A stretch of 22,396 nucleotides of DNA, from assembly GCA_964434235.1 (NCBI GenBank), contig CAYSUN010000016.1:1-22396 (forward strand). The letters are read 5' to 3'. The notes beneath the pieces are model-generated. The model made no database searches. It saw nothing but the letters and a program-made list of their open reading frames with translations, and was not told the origin of the DNA. Of the stretch, positions 13,802 to 18,822 are shown piece by piece; position 1 is the stretch's first letter, and the number at the start of each line of letters is the position of its first letter. The DNA comes from JABMRF01 sp964434235. Lineage in GTDB: Bacteria > Patescibacteriota > Patescibacteriia > UBA11705 > JABHMO01. The position numbers and the translations under genes are program-made.

Positions 13802-14962
13802 TTAGACCTCAGCTTGTTCAATTTCTGTACGAATTCGCTTCATTAATTCAAGATAAAATTCTACATTATTCAAAGTTGCTAAACGTTGGGCCAAAGGTTC
13901 CTCAGTTTGAAACAAATGTCTTAAATATGCTCGAGTATAAATTCTTAGCTCTTCAAATTGTGAATCTTTATTAATCGGCTCACTATCAAACTGAAACTTT
14001 TCATTTTTTATATTAACAGTATGATAAAATTCTTTACCACTATTTAAAATACTATTTTGATTTTTAAAATTGTTTTCCCCTTTTGAACTAACCGCTTGTT
14101 CAAAAAAATAAAGTCGTCCATGTCTGGCTTCTCTAGTTGGAATTACACAGTCAAACATATCAATGCCAAGCTTAACAGCTTCTACAATTTGGTGCGGATA
14201 ACCAACACCCATTAAGTATCTAGGTTTATCTTCTGGCAAATGAGGACAAGTCATTTCCAAGGTTGAATACATTTCGTGTTCAGATTCACCTACGGCCAAA
14301 CCACCAACAGCGTAGCCATCAAAACCAATTTTTATAAGATCCTTAGCACTTTTTTCCCGCAAATCAGCTTCTAAACCACCTTGAACAATACCAAATAATA
14401 AAGGTTCTTCTTTGCTCTTTGACATTTGCTCTTTGACCTTGTTTTCAAAGAAAACCTTACATCTCTGCGCCCATTTAGTTGTTAATTCAACTGACTCTTC
14501 AAGGTATTCACGTTCAGTTGGCAGTTTAACACATTCATCAAGTACCATCATAATATCACTACCAATGTTCATCTGAATTTGCATAGAATTTTCTGGACTC
14601 ATAAAAAATTCTTGCCCGTTTAAGTGAGAATTAAAAGTTACACCATCATTTTCAATTTTTCTGATCTTAGCTAATGAAAAAACCTGAAATCCGCCTGAAT
14701 CAGTTAAAATTGGCTTTGACCAATTCATAAACTTATGAAGTCCTCCCAATTTCTTAATTTCTTCAGAACCAGGTCGAAGCATTAGATGATAAGTATTTCC
14801 AAGAATTATATCAGGATTCAGTTGCTCAATTTCCGAATAACTCAAAGTCTTCATTGCGCCCTTAGTCGCGATGGGCATAAAACAAGGAGTTTGAATTTTA
14901 CCTTTTCGAGTAAGTAATTCACCTCTTCGAGCTTTGTTCAATTTTACTTTAATTTGATACAT
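13802..14962 (-). CDS. tgt: tRNA-guanine transglycosylase lacking the zinc cysteines
   Basis: This TIM-barrel enzyme exchanges guanine 34 in tRNAs with GUN anticodons for a queuine precursor. At 386 residues it has near-normal length. Visible are TDSGGFQVFSL with D88, DEC (142-144), the substrate-pocket GGLAVGE (220-226), and FDCVIPTREARHG with the nucleophile D271. All bacterial catalytic residues are present. The usual C-terminal zinc site C-x-C-x-x-C before RAYLHHL is gone: the aligned segment reads PINKDSQFEELRIYTRAYLRHL, so only the histidine remains (H349). An insertion of about 15-20 residues (about 292-325) precedes it. No frameshift is seen. The gene has a good promoter and almost no leader. 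Tgt identity is certain; full activity or zinc-free folding is unproven. Confidence 0.95.
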   Translation of the reverse strand: MYQIKVKLNKARRGELLTRKGKIQTPCFMPIATKGAMKTLSYSEIEQLNPDIILGNTYHLMLRPGSEEIKKLGGLHKFMNWSKPILTDSGGFQVFSLAKIRKIENDGVTFNSHLNGQEFFMSPENSMQIQMNIGSDIMMVLDECVKLPTEREYLEESVELTTKWAQRCKVFFENKVKEQMSKSKEEPLLFGIVQGGLEADLREKSAKDLIKIGFDGYAVGGLAVGESEHEMYSTLEMTCPHLPEDKPRYLMGVGYPHQIVEAVKLGIDMFDCVIPTREARHGRLYFFEQAVSSKGENNFKNQNSILNSGKEFYHTVNIKNEKFQFDSEPINKDSQFEELRIYTRAYLRHLFQTEEPLAQRLATLNNVEFYLELMKRIRTEIEQAEV

Positions 14963-14975
14963 ATACTTCTATGCG

Positions 14976-15004
14976 ATTATACACTAAAAAACTGCGTTTA
15001 TCAA
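14976..15004 (-). promoter_or_regulatory. Promoter of tgt, near-leaderless
   Basis: On the minus strand the -35 TTGATA (14999-15004) and -10 TATAAT (14976-14981) are exactly 17 bp apart. Only 13 nt separate the -10 from the ATG at 14962, so the leader would be about 6 nt with no Shine-Dalgarno sequence. Confidence 0.75.
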
Positions 15005-15016
15005 GCCATTCGCCAT

Positions 15017-15045
15017 TTGACATTTTCCTAAATTATCAATAAGCT
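15017..15045 (+). promoter_or_regulatory. Probable promoter of the small plus-strand gene
   Basis: The -35 TTGACA (15017-15022) is perfect and lies 17 bp before a weak -10 TAAGCT (15040-15045). It is divergent from the tgt promoter, with which it shares a small intergenic region. Confidence 0.5.
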
Positions 15046-15075
15046 AAAAGTACAATTTAACAAAAAGGGGTGATT

Positions 15076-15312
15076 ATGAGTGAAATTACTGGAGAAATGC
15101 GATTCGAAGATGTAACATTTGAGAAAGATCGAGTAAGAATTAAAGTGTTTGTTGGTATTGAAGAATATATCGACAGAAACGAAGAAAGATCTTCAGCTAT
15201 TTATGACACCTTTACGCTTTCATTCAAAGAATTTTTTGAAATAGCACAACAAATTGCCACCCGACACCCACGACACCCAGCTATTCAAAGTTTTTTCAAA
15301 AATAACAGCTAA
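15076..15312 (+). CDS. Small acidic protein of unknown function
   Basis: This is a 78-residue protein. I place the start at the ATG at 15076-15078 because AAGGGG ends 5 nt upstream; the earlier in-frame GTG at 15070 lies in that site. It is acidic with alternating strands (MRFEDVTFEKDRVRIKVFVGIEEYI) followed by a helix (FTLSFKEFFEIAQQIATRHP). There is no signal peptide, membrane segment or cysteine motif. I do not recognise the family. It is one of only two convincing plus-strand genes here and sits inside the otherwise minus-strand dcw/tgt region. It has its own promoter, ribosome binding site and terminator, which argues strongly that it is real. The function is unknown. Confidence 0.8.
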   Translation: MSEITGEMRFEDVTFEKDRVRIKVFVGIEEYIDRNEERSSAIYDTFTLSFKEFFEIAQQIATRHPRHPAIQSFFKNNS

Positions 15313-15318
15313 ACCAAG

Positions 15319-15353
15319 GCCTGCTTTCAAAAAAAGCAGGCTTATTTATATTT
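15319..15353 (+). terminator. Intrinsic terminator of the small plus-strand gene
   Basis: A perfect 9-bp stem GCCTGCTTT/AAAGCAGGC (15319-15327 with 15333-15341) has a 5-nt loop and is followed by TTATTTATATTT. It starts 7 nt past the stop. Confidence 0.88.
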
Positions 15354-15389
15354 AAAAATGTTTACAATAAAAACTTTGTTTTCACCGAT

Positions 15390-15417
15390 AAAAAAACACT
15401 TAACAAAGTTAAGTGTT
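15390..15417 (-). terminator. Intrinsic terminator after the ftsL-like gene
   Basis: A perfect 10-bp stem AACACTTAAC/GTTAAGTGTT (15395-15404 with 15408-15417) is followed on the minus strand by at least six T. It ends the mraZ-rsmH-ftsL unit. Confidence 0.9.
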
Positions 15418-15438
15418 CAAATAGTTTACTATTCCAAT

Positions 15439-15786
15439 TTACCTTACTGCCACTAATTGACCTGTAGTATCATAATAAGTAATATCATTAACTGGGACCA
15501 TGCCAAGCTCTTGTACTTTTGTTGATAAATCAGTCATAGAACGCATTTCTATAGCCTGAACTTGAAGCTTCTCATTTTCACTAGCTAATTTCTCAATTTG
15601 ATTCTCCAAATCACGCACCTGAAAGCCTTTAGCTGCAATATTATTAACTTCTGCCAAATAGACAACCATTGAACTAACAAAAAGACCAACCATCAAAAAC
15701 AATAACGCTGACTTGGATATTTTTTTTAAATGTTTTTTAAAATTACAATTACGTGTGGGTTTCAAAGTTTGTGAATACTTTGTCAT
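15439..15786 (-). CDS. FtsL/FtsB-like divisome protein
   Basis: This is a 115-residue bitopic membrane protein. It has a basic cytoplasmic N-terminus, one membrane helix at about 26-46 (SALLFLMVGLFVSSMVVYLA), then a heptad-like coiled coil at about 55-85 (VRDLENQIEKLASENEKLQVQAIEMRS). A short C-terminal part ends in TGQLVAVR. This is the FtsL/FtsB/DivIC architecture; such proteins link early and late divisome parts and activate FtsWI. The ATG lies 2 nt after the rsmH stop, the usual ftsL position in dcw clusters. Sequence conservation in this family is very low, so the call relies on topology and context. FtsL is more likely than FtsB. Confidence 0.75.
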   Translation of the reverse strand: MTKYSQTLKPTRNCNFKKHLKKISKSALLFLMVGLFVSSMVVYLAEVNNIAAKGFQVRDLENQIEKLASENEKLQVQAIEMRSMTDLSTKVQELGMVPVNDITYYDTTGQLVAVR

Positions 15787-15788
15787 AA

Positions 15789-16718
15789 TTATATTTTTTC
15801 TATCACGCGAAGCTTAGCGCTTCGGCTGCGGAAATTAGCTGTAATTTCCTCAGTGGACGGTGTGATAGGTTTCTTGTTTTTTATTTTTATTTTTGCTTGA
15901 TGATTACATCGACATTCAGGAATTTCTGGCGGACAAATGCATTGCCTGGCTTCATGTCGAAAAAATTGTTTAACTATACGATCCTCTAATGAGTGAAAGG
16001 TGATCACTGCTAATTTCGAACCAGATTCCATTACTTCCAAAGCATCTGATAAAACCTTACGAACATTTGCTAACTCATTATTTACTTCCATTCTTAACGC
16101 TTGAAAAATTTTAGTTGCTGGATGAATTTTTGTTTTCTTTTTTGGTAATGTTCTAACTACTAATGAAACTAGTTCTAACGTTGTTTTGATCGGTTGATTC
16201 TTTCTTTCCAAAACTATTGCTTTGGCTAACCTTTTGGAAAATGGCTCCTCACCGTTTTCCCAAAATATTTTCACTAATCGTTCTTCAGAATATGTATTAA
16301 TAATTTTTTCCGCAGTTAATTCATTTTCAAATGGACTAAAGCGCATGTCCAACGGTTCATTTACTTGAAAAGAAAATCCACGTCCTGAATCCTGGAGCTG
16401 ATCTGAAGATAGACCAAGGTCAAGTAATATACCGTTAAATTGAGTAAATCGAGCATCATAAATTATTTTTTTTATTTGCAGATAAGATTCATTAACCAAA
16501 ATGATTCTATTTTTATATTTAACTAATCTTTCTTTTGAACGTTTAATTGCTTCTGGATCCCAATCAAAACCAAGAAGCTTACCATTCGGTCCAGTTCTTT
16601 CTAGAATTGCTTCAGCATGTCCTCCTCCTCCAACTGTGCAATCAATAAAATTCTCATTTTTCTGAGGATTAAGCGCCTCAAGCACTTCATTTAGAAGTAC
16701 TGGTTTGTGAACTGTCAC
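15789..16718 (-). CDS. rsmH: 16S rRNA (cytosine(1402)-N4)-methyltransferase RsmH
   Basis: This 309-residue S-adenosylmethionine-dependent methyltransferase (MraW) modifies C1402 in the 16S rRNA decoding centre. Visible are the N-terminal HKPVLLNEVL, the glycine-rich SAM site DCTVGGGGHAEAIL (26-39), the acidic LLGFDWDPEA after the second strand, and the LGLSSDQLQDSGRGFSF motif. Further on are ALRMEVNNEL and the C-terminal FHSLEDRIVKQFF. A C-x-C-P-P-x-I-P-E-C-x-C cysteine cluster (about 254-263), typical of the family, is intact. The start is a GTG at 16718; an in-frame stop seven codons upstream excludes a longer form. It follows mraZ and precedes the ftsL-like gene, as in classical dcw clusters. 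Confidence 0.96.
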   Translation of the reverse strand: MTVHKPVLLNEVLEALNPQKNENFIDCTVGGGGHAEAILERTGPNGKLLGFDWDPEAIKRSKERLVKYKNRIILVNESYLQIKKIIYDARFTQFNGILLDLGLSSDQLQDSGRGFSFQVNEPLDMRFSPFENELTAEKIINTYSEERLVKIFWENGEEPFSKRLAKAIVLERKNQPIKTTLELVSLVVRTLPKKKTKIHPATKIFQALRMEVNNELANVRKVLSDALEVMESGSKLAVITFHSLEDRIVKQFFRHEARQCICPPEIPECRCNHQAKIKIKNKKPITPSTEEITANFRSRSAKLRVIEKI

Positions 16719-16900
16719 ATTATTACCAAATAAATATTAATTCTAAAATTTTTACTAATTGTTTAATCATACGGCCCGAGATTCTCAAGCTTCTTCCTCA
16801 ATGTAATCAAGATTAACAATTTTTATCTTGAGTATCAGAGAATCGATCTTGAGTATCTTGATTTTTTTATTTTTATTTTTACTTTTTTTACTTTTAACTT
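16719..16900. repeat. Repeat-rich spacer between mraZ and rsmH
   Basis: This 182-bp gap holds two exact copies of ATCTTGAGTATC (16825-16836 and 16846-16857), plus a related ATCAAGATTAAC and CTCAAGCTTC nearby. Next to the mraZ stop is a TTTTAC/TTTTAACTTTTAC low-complexity run (16861-16900). The last part resembles the sequence after the murF stop. No promoter hairpin or gene is evident; mraZ and rsmH may still be co-transcribed through it. Confidence 0.65.
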
Positions 16901-17332
16901 TTACACTCCCAACTCACCAAGTTGTTCTGCAATATCATTACTATCTTTTTCTGTTTTGGCTTTGTAAATATCCCACTTAGCTTCATCCCAAATTTCCAAA
17001 CGATTGTACAAACCAGCTATGACCACTTTTTTTTCTATACTGGAATATTTTCTTAAATAATCAGGTAAAATAATTCTTCCTTGACTATCAAGCCGAACGT
17101 CCATAGCTCCAGCCAACATCAAACGCGCAAAAGCCCGGCTATTGGCCTGGCTCGTTGGTAAAGAAGCTAATTTTTTTGCATAATCTGTCCATTCGGTTTT
17201 AGTATAAACAAAAAGACAATTATCCAAACCTCGAGTTACGACTGCTCCGGATTTTAAAGCACTTCTAAACTTAGCTGGTATTGCTAATCTGCCTTTGATA
17301 TCAACTGAATAATTGTACTCACCAATAAACAT
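16901..17332 (-). CDS. mraZ: MraZ, transcriptional regulator of the dcw cluster
   Basis: This 143-residue protein has the normal MraZ length and two SpoVT-AbrB-like halves. The first is MFIGEYNYSVDIKGRLAIPAKFRSAL (1-26) with the D-x-K-G-R motif, and the second is AMDVRLDSQGRIILPDYLRKY (about 75-100) with D-x-Q-G-R-I. MraZ forms ring oligomers that bind direct GTGGG repeats in the mra promoter and usually represses its own operon. Such repeats are visible upstream (17388-17404 and 17430-17435). The ATG is preceded by an AAGATA/TATCTT hairpin rather than a Shine-Dalgarno sequence. It heads the unit mraZ-rsmH-ftsL. Confidence 0.97.
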   Translation of the reverse strand: MFIGEYNYSVDIKGRLAIPAKFRSALKSGAVVTRGLDNCLFVYTKTEWTDYAKKLASLPTSQANSRAFARLMLAGAMDVRLDSQGRIILPDYLRKYSSIEKKVVIAGLYNRLEIWDEAKWDIYKAKTEKDSNDIAEQLGELGV

Positions 17333-17387
17333 AAAGATATTACTATCTTAAAAAACTTATTTAAAATGAAGAAATAGAGTTGTAGAA

Positions 17388-17452
17388 CTTCCACAATTCC
17401 CCACTTTTCTTCACTTCGAATACATTATACCCCACCAGCAACCATTATTCAA
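17388..17452 (-). promoter_or_regulatory. mraZ promoter with putative MraZ-binding repeats
   Basis: On the minus strand the -35 TTGAAT (17447-17452) and -10 TATAAT (17424-17429) are 17 bp apart. A GTGGGG abuts the -10 (17430-17435). Downstream of the start site is GTGGG-N5-GTGGA (17388-17404 region). The N5 spacing of GTGGG-type units is the known MraZ operator layout, so autoregulation is likely. Confidence 0.65.
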
Positions 17453-17459
17453 CACTTTT

Positions 17460-17468
17460 TGTGGATAA
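17460..17468 (-). promoter_or_regulatory. DnaA-box-like site upstream of mraZ
   Basis: A perfect TTATCCACA lies on the minus strand, 7 nt upstream of the mraZ -35. This is the same placement as the site in front of lexA. Weak on its own. Confidence 0.35.
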
Positions 17469-17548
17469 CTATTTACCTTAAATAAGATAAAATCAACAGA
17501 TGTAAAGTCAAATTTAGAAAATATATAATTAACTAATTTCAAATAAAT

Positions 17549-17578
17549 AAAAAACCACTAACACAATTGTTAGTAGTT
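17549..17578 (-). terminator. Intrinsic terminator after the tsaB-like gene
   Basis: A 10-bp stem (17553-17562 with 17569-17578, one G-U pair on the minus strand) is followed by TTTTTTATTT on the minus strand. It lies about 45 nt past the stop of the 17625 gene. Confidence 0.85.
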
Positions 17579-17624
17579 ATTTTCCTTTTATCAAGTAATC
17601 CATCACGTGGATCACGTTTCCCAA

Positions 17625-18038
17625 CTATGTTATGTTTGGTTCTTTCCCATACTTAGGAATAATAATCGTACCAATCTTAGCTGTTTTTAATTCTTTAAAA
17701 CCAGTTTGCCAAACTTTTTCTAATTTTTCCTTTTCAGTTAGTTTCAACCAATTTTTTTTCAATTCAACTCCAACAATCGGAATATCTAAACTATAAGCCA
17801 AAGCATTAGCAGTAGTAATTCCAGTTCTCAAAGCTGAAAACTGACCAGGCCCTTGAACAACAATTATACCATTAAGATTAATTTTCCCACTTTTGCTTTT
17901 TATCAGTCTATCTATTTCTTTTAATAAAAGCTCAACTTGATGATATGGCTTTTCTACAACTTTTATTTTAGATATTTTTTCTTGCCCAACAGCCAAAGAA
18001 AATCTAGCATTATTCTCAGTTGAAATTAACAATATCAT
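17625..18038 (-). CDS. tsaB: Minimal TsaB-like protein (t6A tRNA modification)
   Basis: This 137-residue protein matches the N-terminal half of TsaB (YeaZ). TsaB is the ASKHA-fold scaffold that pairs with TsaD to make threonylcarbamoyladenosine at tRNA position 37. Visible are the initial strand MILLISTENNARFSLAV, a hydrophobic-acidic helix (YHQVELLLKEIDRLI), and the diagnostic VQGPGQFSALRTGITTANALAYSLDIPIVGV (61-91). Typical TsaB is about 220-230 residues. Here most of the C-terminal subdomain is missing, yet the last residues (IIPKYGKEPNIT) resemble the usual Pro-Tyr/basic end. That argues for a streamlined protein rather than a frameshift. It starts 51 nt after the winged-helix gene stop and may be co-transcribed with it. 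Confidence 0.82.
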   Translation of the reverse strand: MILLISTENNARFSLAVGQEKISKIKVVEKPYHQVELLLKEIDRLIKSKSGKINLNGIIVVQGPGQFSALRTGITTANALAYSLDIPIVGVELKKNWLKLTEKEKLEKVWQTGFKELKTAKIGTIIIPKYGKEPNIT

Positions 18039-18089
18039 AAAAATTAATTATAAATTAAATGTTTTTCAATAGTAAGGATAATAAAAATT

Positions 18090-18722
18090 CTAAGCAATTA
18101 TTTCCGTATAAGCACTTTCCAGTTTTCTTTTTTGCAATTTATCAATAACAATTATAGCACTTTCATCTTCCATAATTGCTTCAATAAAATTATCTGCTAT
18201 ATCTTTACGCAAATTATACTCATTATCACTGAGAACTGTATATCGTATATCCTTACCAATCTCTAACTCAAATTTCTGTAAACTCTCTTTGGCTTTAACA
18301 ATATCAAGATCACCTATTATAACAATATCTGTTTCAGCTTTTTCATTGTCAACAAAAATACCAGAAAAAGCTAAATACTTAATATCACCTAAACGCCTGA
18401 TCTTTTCAATCAATTTTTTTTCTAACAGCATTTTCCCTTTATTAAATAAATTGTTCAAATCCTGTAAAAACAAATTCTTAGTGTTCAAACTATAATACTT
18501 TTTTGTATTCAAGCCTTTCTTCACTTCTCCATCTTCAACCTTGGTTTCTTCAACCAAAATAATGCGTAAACTTACCAAATTATCTAATTCTCTACGAATT
18601 GAATTTATTAATGTATCTGTTAATCTGGTTAATTCTCGAACAAAAAATCTCTTCTCTGGATTGTCCAAAAAAACCTTTATCAGCTTAACTCTAGTCTTTG
18701 AACCAAAAAGTTGTTCAAACAT
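18090..18722 (-). CDS. Winged-helix regulator fused to a nucleotidyltransferase-like domain
   Basis: This is a 210-residue protein. The N-terminal 80 residues form a winged helix: FGSKTRVKLIKVFLDNPEKRFFVRELTRLTDTLINSIRRELDNLVSLRII, then a beta wing ending in TKKYYSLN. The C-terminal part (about 95-200) shows GDIKYLAFSGIF, then DIVIIGDLD. This resembles the beginning of a minimal nucleotidyltransferase fold, although the classic G-S-x-A-x-G-x-x-x-S-D-x-D is not intact (SGIFVDNEKAETDIVIIG). It may bind DNA or act as the antitoxin-like or regulatory half of a MNT-type protein; no toxin partner is seen. AAGGA lies before the ATG. It is divergent from the PP2C-like gene with 100 bp between them, so control of that gene is possible but unproven. 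Confidence 0.72.
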   Translation of the reverse strand: MFEQLFGSKTRVKLIKVFLDNPEKRFFVRELTRLTDTLINSIRRELDNLVSLRIILVEETKVEDGEVKKGLNTKKYYSLNTKNLFLQDLNNLFNKGKMLLEKKLIEKIRRLGDIKYLAFSGIFVDNEKAETDIVIIGDLDIVKAKESLQKFELEIGKDIRYTVLSDNEYNLRKDIADNFIEAIMEDESAIIVIDKLQKRKLESAYTEIIA

Positions 18723-18768
18723 ATATTTTCCTTAATTGCCATTATCCCCTTGTTCATGGCCCAAATAG

Positions 18769-18798
18769 TTGATTATTTACTTTCATCTATAGTATAAT
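18769..18798 (+). promoter_or_regulatory. Promoter of the PP2C-like membrane protein gene
   Basis: The -35 TTGATT (18769-18774) and -10 TATAAT (18793-18798) are 18 bp apart, 24 nt upstream of the ATG. No Shine-Dalgarno sequence is visible. The -10 lies within a CTATAGTATAATATAG near-palindrome that may be an operator. Confidence 0.65.
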
Positions 18799-18822
18799 AT
18801 AGGTACTTAACTCTAGTCAAAT

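Noticed and set aside
17579..17640. Frameshift truncating tsaB
   Set aside because: The short protein ends in a plausible TsaB-like C-terminal motif and is followed by a proper terminator, so a compact gene is more likely.
18090..18722. Toxin-antitoxin pair (MNT/HEPN type)
   Set aside because: No HEPN or other toxin gene adjoins; the neighbour is tsaB, and the nucleotidyltransferase motif is incomplete.
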